DNA from: an uncultured Poribacteria bacterium
GTDB taxonomy: Bacteria; Poribacteria; WGA-4E; WGA-3G
Direction: 5' to 3'
DNA: 64,000 nt
Assembly: GCA_958295855.1 (NCBI GenBank)
Contig: OY282383.1
Span: 1,840,481 to 1,904,480, forward strand
Positions 44,249 through 52,168 of this stretch are shown here, one piece after another; position 1 is the stretch's first letter; every line of letters starts with the position of its first letter. A model generated the notes under the pieces. That model made no database searches. It saw only the letters and a list, made by a program, of their open reading frames with translations, and was not told where the DNA came from. Made by a program: the position numbers and the translations under genes.

Positions 44249-44656
44249 TCAACCATTTTTTGATAAATACACTGCTAAGCACAACGATGCCCCATGTGTA
44301 TCAAGCAGGTGTGTCGCCCGTATAGACCATTTAGTTTCTTTACGGCGGGCAGTCGTCACCGCTTGTACGTTTATGGAATATTCCCCTTCATGATGAAACC
44401 CCCAATCAGCATGCACTTTAGCGTACGCTCTATATTTTACGCCGTAGCGATACCAGATGCGTTCATCTGGGTAGTCCACGTCAATCTGAACATACGCTGC
44501 GGTTTCTAAAGTGCCTTCTGAATCTTCCGACCTACGAGCCCCAAATTTCTCACGCTGTGAAAAGGAATCGTCATGGTCCTTGTCGCGGTTGTAAGCCTAT
44601 ATGGATGGCCCTCCAAGTAGCGCGAGCAGTAGGACATAAGACAGTATACGTTTCAT
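44249..44656 (-). pseudogene. Exported protein gene with in-frame amber after the signal peptide
   Basis: ATG 44656 has AGGAGG 6-7 bases upstream and starts a clear signal sequence (KRILSYVLLLALLGG). Codon 20 is TAG (44597-44599), after which the same frame runs on for 115 codons (NRDKDHDDSFSQ ... DYPDERIWYRYGVKYRAY) to the stop at 44249. One point mutation (for example TGG to TAG) would restore a 135-residue exported protein. A functional shorter protein restarting near 44479 is less likely, because it would lack export. Confidence 0.55.
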
Positions 44657-44666
44657 GTTTTTCCTC

Positions 44667-45422
44667 CTAAGGTAGATTTAAGAATGTGTAGGGGTCGATA
44701 CCCGCCTCTTCGTAAGAAACAATTTTAATGTCTGATGGAATGTCAGCCTCGGTAAAATCGTCTCCCCTCGCTTCTATGATGCTTTCCAGACGCTCGCAAG
44801 CCTCTGCATCGCCTGCGGTTTCCGATACATATCTTTCGCCTGCCTCCTCATCCCATCTGATGTAGACTGTGTCATCAATCGTTGGGTATACCAAGCCGTC
44901 TTCCATTATGGCCCCGAGGGCATTTATCCCTTGAGAGATGAGTTTTATCTGAACGCGTACCATTAATTCGTGGTCCGCGGATTTCCGAGGCCATATATCG
45001 GCAGGCCATCCTTCTGGCACTTCTGGATACGCCCCGAAGCCAAACGGAGAGACAGGCACCTCGGCGGTTTCTTCCTCGGCGGAAACCATACCGTCCGGTA
45101 AGAACGCATCCGCCAGGTCAACACTCTCCGCGTTGTCTGCCGGTAATGCATCCGTGCCCTCGGACATCGCTTGCGTGTCCTCGTTTTCAACGGGCGTTTC
45201 CATGGAATCGAGTGTCTGAGTGTCTATCAACTCCCTAGTATCCTGGACTGGGTGATTCTCTTTCTCAGTTTCTATTTCTTGTAGAAACTGCTGCGTTTTC
45301 GCCTCGTCTGCTTTGATACCGCGTTCAACATGCCAACTATAGAGCAGGTTGCCTACAACGATGAGAATGCAGAAGAGGCTCCCTGCGAGTACACCTTTAT
45401 TTGCGAGGATGTCACGGAACAT
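44667..45422 (-). CDS. Membrane-anchored protein of the PFGFGPYPEVP family, head of cluster
   Basis: 251 residues with the anchor VLAGSLFCILIVVGNLLYSW, a long acidic linker, and a C-terminal domain starting SPFGFGAYPEVPEGW, with VYIRWDEEAGERYVSE matching the paralogues. The first about 45 codons are almost identical in DNA to 35510-35376. AAGGAG lies about 10 bases upstream. It is the first gene downstream of the sigma-54 promoter at 45807-45822, so it should be expressed when the adjacent activator is active. Function unknown. Confidence 0.7.
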   Translation of the reverse strand: MFRDILANKGVLAGSLFCILIVVGNLLYSWHVERGIKADEAKTQQFLQEIETEKENHPVQDTRELIDTQTLDSMETPVENEDTQAMSEGTDALPADNAESVDLADAFLPDGMVSAEEETAEVPVSPFGFGAYPEVPEGWPADIWPRKSADHELMVRVQIKLISQGINALGAIMEDGLVYPTIDDTVYIRWDEEAGERYVSETAGDAEACERLESIIEARGDDFTEADIPSDIKIVSYEEAGIDPYTFLNLP

Positions 45423-45806
45423 GGTGTCTCTCTCCTTCAGTTATGACTCCCTTGTAGGGAATCGGTTTGTGTAAACGGAAAATTCGCCAGGCGCGCTGTA
45501 CAAAATTCGCACGGGAACTGACTGTTCAAACGGAACGGTCCGCTTTATAGCAAATGCTATAAAGGCTGGACGATTTTCAGCAAGGCAGGCGTTATGCAGT
45601 CTTTGCTGATGAGAGCGAGTTCAGTCCCTGGCCCCGCTTCCTTGCGTGTGACGCTTTCTGACGTGCTTGCCAGTCGCCGCCTTTTGCCCCTTTGAAAGTG
45701 ACGTTGAGTGAAAGGCGCTCTGCCTACTGTACTCCGAAGAACGCTCGGACATGCATCGTAAAACGCCGCTGCATGAATGCGCCGCTTCCGTTTCACTTGA
45801 CGTAAG
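45423..45806 (-). other. Leader of about 370 bases downstream of the sigma-54 promoter
   Basis: Unusually long for an untranslated leader. It holds a perfect 22-base palindrome (CTTTATAGCA-AA-TGCTATAAAG, 45543-45564) and a CGGA/TCCG stem beside it. The only sizeable frame (45557-45811) starts at a TTG inside the -12 element and has no ribosome site, so it is not called. A structured regulatory leader is possible. Confidence 0.4.
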
Positions 45807-45822
45807 TGCAATTATCGTGCCA
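45807..45822 (-). promoter_or_regulatory. Consensus sigma-54 (-24/-12) promoter
   Basis: Read on the minus strand, TGGCACGATAATTGCA fits the TGGCACG-N4-TTGCA consensus exactly, preceded by CAT. It directs transcription toward the membrane-protein genes below 45422 and lies just downstream of the gene for a sigma-54 activator. Confidence 0.85.
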
Positions 45823-45863
45823 ATGTAAGAAATCCCACTGTTATAGGATAGAGGCATTTTCCA

Positions 45864-45928
45864 ACTATGCAATAAATTGCGCAGTAGGCAAAAATTTGCA
45901 TAGTTAACTCTGCAAATTTTTGCATAGT
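45864..45928. promoter_or_regulatory. Three overlapping 22-base palindromes, candidate activator binding sites
   Basis: Sites at 45864-45885 (ACTATGCAA-N4-TTGCGCAGT), 45883-45904 (AGTAGGCAA-N4-TTGCATAGT) and 45907-45928 (ACTCTGCAA-N4-TTGCATAGT). They match 7, 7 and 8 of 9 arm pairs. They lie about 50-95 bases upstream of the -24 element, where enhancer sites for sigma-54 activators normally sit. Confidence 0.7.
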
Positions 45929-45990
45929 GGGACGCGGGGCAGTGCCTGTTCGTTGGGCATTCACAGATAAAACCCAGAAGGGAGCCCCAG

Positions 45991-47268
45991 TCACCGTTCG
46001 CGCTTACCAGCATGCTCATGGCTTTTCAATTTGTTGTGAAGGGTCCGAATTTTGATGCCCAAATCGTTCGCGGCCTGAGTGCGATTGCCATCTGTCCGCA
46101 CCAAAGCATCCGCAATGCATGCCTTCTCTACTGCCTTTATCGTTTCATTCAACGTTGTGCTGAGGGGAAAGTTCACAATGTATGCTTCATGGAGGCTCGG
46201 TGTTTCTTTAGAGAGGGTTCCCACTTGGTGCGCTGGAGTGCCTTGAAATTGTGCAGGTAAGTGCTTCGGTAAGATGACATCTCCTTTGGCACGGACGATG
46301 GCGTATATCATGGTGTGTTCCAATTCGCGAATATTCCCGGGCCAGGCGTAGGCCTGGAATATCGCGAGGACTTCTGGACTGAGGCTGCCTACCTCATACC
46401 CTTGGAGTGGGCTCTTTGTCGCTAAGAAGTGTTCCGCCAACGTCAAGATGTCCTCCCGTCGCTCCCGCAACGATGGCACGTGGAGAGTTAGCACGTTTAA
46501 TCGCTGGTAGAGGTCGTGGCGGAACCGTCCCTTTTCTACCTCTTCTTCCAAATTGCGATTGGTGGCCGCCACAATTCGGATATCCAGCCGGATGCGTTTT
46601 GTCCCACCGAGGTGTCTAATCTCTCTTTCCTGAAGCACTCGTAATAACTTCGCTTGCAGGCGAAGCGACAGCTCCCCGATTTCATCAAAGAACAGCGTGC
46701 CGCCGTCTGCCTCTTCAATCAGACCGATGTGTCGCGTATCTGCGCCGGTAAACGCGCCCTTCTCATGTCCGAACAGTTCATTCTCTATCAGGCTTTCTGC
46801 GGCGGCTGCACAGTCAATGACACTCACCTCTTTTTTCGGGTGGTGGTTTCCGTTTTGGTGCAAGGCATGGACTACCAGCTCTTTGCCGGTTCCTGTCTCA
46901 CCTGAAATAAGCACGGATGCAGGAGACTGTGCAAAATCCTCAATGTCGCGCAGCATCTTAAAAACTAGTTGACTGTTTCCGATGATGCTGTCATAATTCC
47001 CCTGCAAAGCATCTCTCTCGCGAGTGCCCTTGGCATGAGACACCGTTGGGGCACTGTTCCGCTGCTGCCCGGGGCTCTGAACTTCCACGACTGTCGCATC
47101 CGGTACTGCGTCCGTAATCCGGTGAAACGCCTCACCGCCCTTGGGCTCAGTAGAGATGCCGTAACCGTTCTGTTCAAGAAGGGTACGGATATTCTCTGCA
47201 TCAGACGCATCCCTGATAATAAAAATGTGGTGTGAGGCGCGGCAAATATCTTCTCGTTGATTCGTCAT
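45991..47268 (-). CDS. Sigma-54 dependent transcriptional activator with degenerate receiver domain
   Basis: 425 residues in three parts. Residues about 12-70 look like a response-regulator receiver, but the phosphorylated Asp position is E62 (VVEVQSPG for the usual LLD-x-x-MPG). The AAA+ domain has Walker A GETGTGKE (123-130), the sigma-54 contact loop GAFTGA (171-176) and Walker B TLFFDE (191-196). A Fis-type helix-turn-helix (NRTQAANDLGIKIRTLHNKL) ends the protein. A constitutive or differently triggered NtrC-like activator is inferred. Its stop lies next to candidate binding sites and a consensus sigma-54 promoter. Confidence 0.93.
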   Translation of the reverse strand: MTNQREDICRASHHIFIIRDASDAENIRTLLEQNGYGISTEPKGGEAFHRITDAVPDATVVEVQSPGQQRNSAPTVSHAKGTRERDALQGNYDSIIGNSQLVFKMLRDIEDFAQSPASVLISGETGTGKELVVHALHQNGNHHPKKEVSVIDCAAAAESLIENELFGHEKGAFTGADTRHIGLIEEADGGTLFFDEIGELSLRLQAKLLRVLQEREIRHLGGTKRIRLDIRIVAATNRNLEEEVEKGRFRHDLYQRLNVLTLHVPSLRERREDILTLAEHFLATKSPLQGYEVGSLSPEVLAIFQAYAWPGNIRELEHTMIYAIVRAKGDVILPKHLPAQFQGTPAHQVGTLSKETPSLHEAYIVNFPLSTTLNETIKAVEKACIADALVRTDGNRTQAANDLGIKIRTLHNKLKSHEHAGKRER

Positions 47269-47488
47269 TCATTGTCCCCTCTTTTTAAATTATAAGAATC
47301 TCCCATCGTGTTCGGCACACGAGCGGATTATTTCCGACGCATTCGTCACAAAGAGACAGCATACCACATTTTCAAAATATGTCAAGAAAAAGCGGCACCT
47401 CCTAGGGCATTTCGTTATCGAGGCTACAGGACAACTGAATGTCTCTGCCTGATTTACTTTTCTACTTTTCTTAATCATCTTTCCGTGT

Positions 47489-47494
47489 TATAAT
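47489..47494 (+). promoter_or_regulatory. Candidate -10 element upstream of uppS
   Basis: TATAAT at 47489-47494, 39 bases before the uppS start, with no good -35 at 17-18 bases. It lies between the divergent activator and uppS genes. Confidence 0.3.
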
Positions 47495-47532
47495 AAGAAT
47501 AATGAATTGCCACGACAGTTCAGGATGGAATT

Positions 47533-48336
47533 ATGAATCCGTTGAAATACCTTAAAAACCGAATCGAGAGACTGTTTTACAAGGCGTACCAGAGGCGTTT
47601 GGAAGGCGAAGCAAATACGTGGAAAATTCCACGCCATATCGGTGTCATCCTCGATGGGAACCGCCGTTATGCCAAAGCGAGCGGCTTTGATAGTGTTATT
47701 AAAGGGCACTACGAAGGCGCGGATAAGCTAGAGGAGGTGCTCCATTGGTGTGACGAACTGGGTGTTGAAATCTTCTCAATCTGGATTTTCTCACTGGATA
47801 ACTTCAAACGCGCAGCGGATGAAGTGGAAGGCATCTTGGGATTAATTGAACGGAGGATGCGGGAACTCGTCACTATCGAAGGGCTCCATACCAACCAGAT
47901 TAAGGTTCGCGCAATGGGGCAAATAGAACTCCTACCGCTTAGCCTTCAAGAAGCAATTCGGAACGCTGAAGAAGCGACACAACATTATGATAAGTTTATC
48001 CTAAATGTTGCTGTTGCTTATGGCGGCAGGGAGGAAATTGTTGAAGCGTTTCGCAGACACTTAAAAACAGAAAGTAAAACGGGAAAAGAGGTTCACCAAA
48101 TTGCAGAGGAACTCACTGTGGATAAAATTACACCCTACTTGTACACCTCTAACCTCCCAGATCCTGAGTTAATTATTCGTACCAGTGGTGAGGTACGGCT
48201 ATCCGGATTTTTATTGTGGCAGAGTGTTTACTCGGAGTTCTATTTTTGTGATACGTATTGGCCCTCTTTTCGGAAGATAGACTTCCTGCGCGCCTTGCGC
48301 GCCTATAGCCAACGCAAACGGCGCTTTGGAGAGTAA
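47533..48336 (+). CDS. uppS: Isoprenyl transferase (undecaprenyl diphosphate synthase)
   Basis: A 267-residue cis-prenyltransferase that makes the C55 lipid carrier for cell-wall and polysaccharide synthesis. The diphosphate loop HIGVILDGNRRYAK carries the catalytic Asp, and the C-terminal substrate segments PELIIRTSGEVRLSGFLLWQ and SEFYF are typical. Length suits the family; the variant GNRRYA replaces the common GNGRWA. Probably essential. A sugar isomerase-like gene follows 45 bases later. Confidence 0.92.
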   Translation: MNPLKYLKNRIERLFYKAYQRRLEGEANTWKIPRHIGVILDGNRRYAKASGFDSVIKGHYEGADKLEEVLHWCDELGVEIFSIWIFSLDNFKRAADEVEGILGLIERRMRELVTIEGLHTNQIKVRAMGQIELLPLSLQEAIRNAEEATQHYDKFILNVAVAYGGREEIVEAFRRHLKTESKTGKEVHQIAEELTVDKITPYLYTSNLPDPELIIRTSGEVRLSGFLLWQSVYSEFYFCDTYWPSFRKIDFLRALRAYSQRKRRFGE

Positions 48337-48381
48337 GTCATTGAACGGTGGCGCAGCCCCGCCCTTGAAAGGAGCGAACAC

Positions 48382-49152
48382 ATGCGATTTGGGATTTGTA
48401 CCGGTTTAGAAAATGTCAATCGGCTCGCAGAAGTTGGATATGACTACATTGAATTAGGGGTGCGCCCCGCGCTGATGCCTGAAGCGGACGATGCCGAATT
48501 TCAGAAGATGCAGGAGCAGGTGGCGAAAGCACCCTTGAAGCCGGAGGCATACTCAGGGTTTATCCCCGGGGATCTGCGCGTCGTAGGCGACACGGTGAAT
48601 TTTCCACGCCTGTCTCGCTATGTAGAGACGGCATGTCGCAGAGGCAGTGAGATTGGCGGCGAGGTTATCGTCTATGGGAGTAGCGGCTCCCGTAGTATAA
48701 CGGAAGGCTATTCGCGCGAACGCGCAGTGGCGCAGATTTCCGAATTCCTTGATATGGCCGCCGACCACGCCGAAGCACATGACATCACTATTGTTATTGA
48801 ACCGATTTGCTGGAAAGAGGGGAACATCCTCCGCACCGTTGCCGATGGACTCGCGATGGCAAAACGGGTTAACCGCAAAGGCATTAAGGTATTGGCCGAC
48901 CTTTACCACGTCTGGCAGGAAAATGAACCAATGCAAAACATTGTTAATGCTGCTGAATGGTTAGCACATGTCCATATTGCGGAGCCGGTCAAACGCTCCT
49001 ACCCCGGAAATGACGATTTTGATTTCACAGATTTCTTCACTGCACTCCAAAAAGCGGGCTATGACGGCCGCGTTTCCTGTGAGTGCAAGTTTGACAACTT
49101 TGACGCAGACGTTGAGACTGCACTGAAAACGATGCAGGCGCATCTCCAATAA
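48382..49152 (+). CDS. Sugar phosphate isomerase/epimerase family TIM barrel
   Basis: A 256-residue xylose-isomerase-like TIM barrel of the AP_endonuc_2 superfamily. Segments such as GYDYIELGV near the start, ITIVIEPICWKE and VLADLYHVWQE carry the acidic and histidine residues expected for the metal site, with HVHIAEP and SCECKFD in the second half. It probably isomerises or epimerises a sugar; the substrate is unknown. GAAAGGAGCGAA precedes the ATG. Confidence 0.85.
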   Translation: MRFGICTGLENVNRLAEVGYDYIELGVRPALMPEADDAEFQKMQEQVAKAPLKPEAYSGFIPGDLRVVGDTVNFPRLSRYVETACRRGSEIGGEVIVYGSSGSRSITEGYSRERAVAQISEFLDMAADHAEAHDITIVIEPICWKEGNILRTVADGLAMAKRVNRKGIKVLADLYHVWQENEPMQNIVNAAEWLAHVHIAEPVKRSYPGNDDFDFTDFFTALQKAGYDGRVSCECKFDNFDADVETALKTMQAHLQ

Positions 49153-49391
49153 CAATTTGTAGGGGCGGTTTCTAACCGCGCACCTGTCTAATCCTATTTT
49201 GTACGCGCGGTTTCACGAAGACTCAGAATTTAATAGGGGCATGTAGGTGTTCATTGTCTGAATCAGGATTTACAGGATTAGAGGATTTATAGCATTATAG
49301 CCGCTCTGACAGAAAAAAGGCGGGCGCATACTGCGGAAACCTCGCCGCTACAGCAAGCCCATGAAAGCGTTCGCCTGCACAAAACCGGGAG
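49153..49391. other. Intergenic repeats between isomerase-like gene and rsgA
   Basis: Contains GCGGTT-TCT-AACCGC (49166-49180), a CTGAATCAGGATTTACAGGA element near 49258, and a GGCGGGC...CCTCGCC-type hairpin ending GCTACAGC at 49320-49353. No gene found. Confidence 0.5.
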
Positions 49392-50348
49392 GTGGAAATC
49401 ATCCTTAAAAGCAAACAGGGACGAGTTATCCGCGCACGAACAGGCTTTTATGACGTTCAGCACGGCGAACTTATCCTGCGATGCACACTCCGTGGCACCC
49501 TCAAACGAAAACGACGCTCCGACACCGGACGCAGGCTGTACGCCGACCCGGTCGCCGTTGGGGATGGGGTTATCTTCACACAACTCGATGCGGAGGAGGG
49601 GGTAATAGAGGATATTCTTCCGCGCCAGACGAAGTTCTCGCGGCAATACGCCGGCAAACACGGCGACATTGAGCAGGTTATCGTCGCCAATGCGCATCAA
49701 ATTGTAGCCGTTGTCTCCACGCTTATGCCACCCCTTAACTTTCGGACTTTGGATAGGTTTCTCATTTTGGCAGAGGCGGGCGATATGGCGGCAGTGATAT
49801 GCCTAAATAAGATGGATTTAGTGGATGTTGCCCAACAGCCGGAACTCACCTCAACTTTTGCCAACTATGAGAGACTGGGCTACCCTGTCCTCTATACCAG
49901 TATCAACGCGCCCGATAGTCTGGTAGCATTTCAGGATGCCCTTAAGGATAAATTTAGCGTCATTGTGGGTGCGTCCGGTGTGGGAAAATCCAGTCTGCTG
50001 AATGCAATCCAACCGAATTTAGGATTACGAACCGGTGAAGTCGGCATGAGAACCCAGAAGGGCCGTCACACAACAACGCTGGTTGAACTGTTCACGTTAG
50101 GCATGGGCGGCGAAGTTGCGGATACGCCTGGCATCCGCGAGGTAGGCTTGTGGGGTGTGGACACGGAGAATTTAGAACACTATTTTCCAGAGATGGAGCC
50201 CCACCTTGGGACTTGCAAATACAACGATTGCGCCCATGTCACGGAACCCGATTGTGCTATCCAGGAGGCGGTTGAAGCGGGTGAGATACATCCAGAACGC
50301 TATCGGAGTTATGTTGTGTTACGAACAGGGGATACCGCGGAAATTTAG
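49392..50348 (+). CDS. rsgA: Ribosome small subunit-dependent GTPase A
   Basis: A 318-residue circularly permuted GTPase of 30S assembly. The permuted order is visible: G4 CLNKMDLVD (about 137-145), then G1 GASGVGKSSLLNAI, then the KGRHTTT switch and G3 DTPGIREVGLWG, followed by the zinc segment CKYNDCAHVTEPDC. An N-terminal OB fold begins GRVIRARTGFYDV. The GTG at 49392 is taken as the start, although the GGGAG preceding it is closer than usual; no alternative start fits the family length. Confidence 0.92.
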   Translation: MEIILKSKQGRVIRARTGFYDVQHGELILRCTLRGTLKRKRRSDTGRRLYADPVAVGDGVIFTQLDAEEGVIEDILPRQTKFSRQYAGKHGDIEQVIVANAHQIVAVVSTLMPPLNFRTLDRFLILAEAGDMAAVICLNKMDLVDVAQQPELTSTFANYERLGYPVLYTSINAPDSLVAFQDALKDKFSVIVGASGVGKSSLLNAIQPNLGLRTGEVGMRTQKGRHTTTLVELFTLGMGGEVADTPGIREVGLWGVDTENLEHYFPEMEPHLGTCKYNDCAHVTEPDCAIQEAVEAGEIHPERYRSYVVLRTGDTAEI

Positions 50349-50503
50349 CGACCAGGGTGTGGGTTACTGTGTTGTGGCCTTGAGCTCCACATCGAGGGAT
50401 TTCCGTAGAATCCTATAGCATCTGTGCTCATTTACGGAGAATTGTGATATGAATATTTACAACCACAGGAGAACTGAATGACGTTATTTCCTGGGGAAAA
50501 TGG

Positions 50504-50533
50504 TTGACACAAATTGAGATTGGAATATATAAT
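50504..50533 (+). promoter_or_regulatory. Strong sigma-70 promoter before coiled-coil gene
   Basis: TTGACA (50504-50509), an 18-base spacer and TATAAT (50528-50533) in locally AT-rich DNA, 34 bases before the start of the coiled-coil gene. Confidence 0.75.
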
Positions 50534-50566
50534 ATTTATACTAATTATTAATGGGAGGTTTTAGCC

Positions 50567-51310
50567 ATGAATAGCAATGAATTGGTTCTCCAAAAACTGG
50601 AGGAGATGGAGGCTCGGCAGCAGGAGCGCTATGCCGCAACGGAGGCGCGACTCGCAGAGATGGAGGCTCGGCAACAGGAGCGCGATGCCGCCCGCGATGC
50701 CGCAACAGAGGCGCGACTCGCAGAGATGGAGGTTCGGCAGCAAGAGCGCGATGCCGCCCGCGATGCCGCAACGGAGGCGCGACTCGTAGAGATGGAAGTT
50801 CGGCAACAGGAGCGCGATGCCGCCGTGGAAATTCGTCTTACAAACCTAGAGGATGCTGTGAAGGAAATCCTAAAAGATGGAGCAGACCAGCGGCTGAATC
50901 AGGTAAAATTAGAGGGCGCTATACAGACATTGGACACCAAAGTGGGAGGCAAAGACGATATTACAGATATGATGTCTAACGCCGTACGAGATCAACTCGA
51001 TAAACTCAAGCAAAAATTAGAGGAGATTGTCGAGGAGAGATGGTGGGCACCTCGAGTAACAAAACTTGAGACGTTTGCCGAAAAATTAGATGTTACCCCC
51101 GATTTATTACGCGAGTTTACACAGACAATTGAATATCGCGAAGAGGCAGAGAAAATTATACGGGTACAAGAACAATACCCCGAAGAATTTCAGGCATGGG
51201 TATCGTCAGTAAAATCGCCTGTGGATCAGATAGAACGTAGATTGTTTCTTAGTCGCGATAAAGTGTGTGAAATCTTAACTGATATGAAAGTAGAGTATCA
51301 GAATTCGTAA
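50567..51310 (+). CDS. Coiled-coil repeat protein
   Basis: A 247-residue soluble protein. Residues about 10-90 are four near-identical blocks of about 22 residues (ATEARLAEMEARQQERDAAR), encoded by a 66-base DNA repeat, which should form a long coiled coil. The remainder is mixed helical with an HTH-like end (FLSRDKVCEILTDM). GGGAGG precedes the ATG. Repeat number is likely variable. The gene is AT-richer toward its end and has a strong promoter, unlike its neighbours, which hints at acquisition. Function unknown. Confidence 0.7.
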   Translation: MNSNELVLQKLEEMEARQQERYAATEARLAEMEARQQERDAARDAATEARLAEMEVRQQERDAARDAATEARLVEMEVRQQERDAAVEIRLTNLEDAVKEILKDGADQRLNQVKLEGAIQTLDTKVGGKDDITDMMSNAVRDQLDKLKQKLEEIVEERWWAPRVTKLETFAEKLDVTPDLLREFTQTIEYREEAEKIIRVQEQYPEEFQAWVSSVKSPVDQIERRLFLSRDKVCEILTDMKVEYQNS

Positions 51311-51375
51311 CGTACAATATACATTGGCGGCGACGGGGTTGAGTCCACGCCGCCAATATCTATACAGAGGATCAG

Positions 51376-51777
51376 ATGACTAATAATTTAGTGTACGCCA
51401 AAATAATGAGAGAGTTACCAGCGTCAATCGCTAACTACCGTTTTTATCCAGGTATCTCTTGGGGCAGTCTTATTGCAAAGATTGACTCACAAGCAATAGA
51501 GTGTAATACGTCTGGGAAACAAATTATCTCCGACATACGAAAATCGGAAAATTATCAGTTAGAAGTTATAGAGATTATTGTAGATAACTATGACAGTCTG
51601 GAAACGCTGGATTTCAAAGTGGAAAGTAAGTTTGAGGCGTTAGATACGAAACTTGATACGCTTATCGTCAGCATGCACGAGCGAAATGTTGACAAAAACG
51701 AGCGATGGAAAATGGGTGGTATCATCGCTTCTTGCTGTATTGCTGTTGCTTCTTTTATTTTCTCCATTGTTAAATGA
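51376..51777 (+). CDS. Small protein with C-terminal membrane anchor
   Basis: 133 residues. It has a soluble N-terminal domain, a helical region (DSLETLDFKVESKFEAL, then DTKLDTLIVSMHE) and one C-terminal membrane helix (GIIASCCIAVASFIFSIV). It lies 65 bases after the coiled-coil gene in the same orientation and shares its AT-richer composition, so the two may form a unit. No family recognised. Confidence 0.55.
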   Translation: MTNNLVYAKIMRELPASIANYRFYPGISWGSLIAKIDSQAIECNTSGKQIISDIRKSENYQLEVIEIIVDNYDSLETLDFKVESKFEALDTKLDTLIVSMHERNVDKNERWKMGGIIASCCIAVASFIFSIVK

Positions 51778-52168
51778 TTCGCGCCACAGCTGCGCGAAAC
51801 CTCAATTGCTTGACCGCCAATCCGAATTTGTGCTACAATTCGGGATAATATTGGAAAAATCGATTTTTTTTGAGAAAAATTGACAAAATTGCAATTTTTT
51901 CGTATAATTAATTTATCCCCGCCCAAATTACCGCCACAAACAAGACATCTGCTTGGAAAAGTATATTGTTAATTGTCTGAATCGCGCATCACCCGGATTG
52001 CACAGATTTTCGCGGAGAAACAGATACGGGTATAGCGGGCACAAAATCTCTCATAACGCACCAATTGACTGTACGGGCGGGCCGCTTTACCTGTCCAGGT
52101 TTGTATCTGTGATAAACTGGCGAGGTACGGGGCCCGCTCCCTATGGATAATGAAAAAATAATAAGCGT
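51778..52168. other. Intergenic region with an orphan promoter and repeat
   Basis: 390 bases between the anchored protein and a convergent PhyH gene. It holds a consensus promoter (listed separately), a shortened ATCCGCG-type repeat at about 51976-52012, and CTGTACGGGCGGGCCGCTTT near 52069. The 65-codon frame at 51953 runs through the repeat and is not called. Confidence 0.5.
51880..51908 (+). promoter_or_regulatory. Perfect consensus sigma-70 promoter with no downstream gene
   Basis: TTGACA (51880-51885), a 17-base spacer and TATAAT (51903-51908): all twelve positions match consensus. The nearest plus-strand gene is over 1.2 kb away. A transcript from here would cross the repeat and run antisense into the 3' end of the PhyH gene. 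Confidence 0.7.

Noticed and set aside
44249-44656. UAG recoding (amino acid insertion)
   Set aside because: TAG is used as an ordinary stop by other genes here, and a point mutation is a simpler reading.
45557-45811. 84-codon minus-strand frame in the sigma-54 leader
   Set aside because: The start codon lies inside the -12 promoter element and there is no ribosome site; composition is not protein-like.
51953-52150. 65-codon plus-strand frame after the orphan promoter
   Set aside because: It crosses the ATCCGCG repeat and has no ribosome site; kept only as a possible transcript, not a gene.
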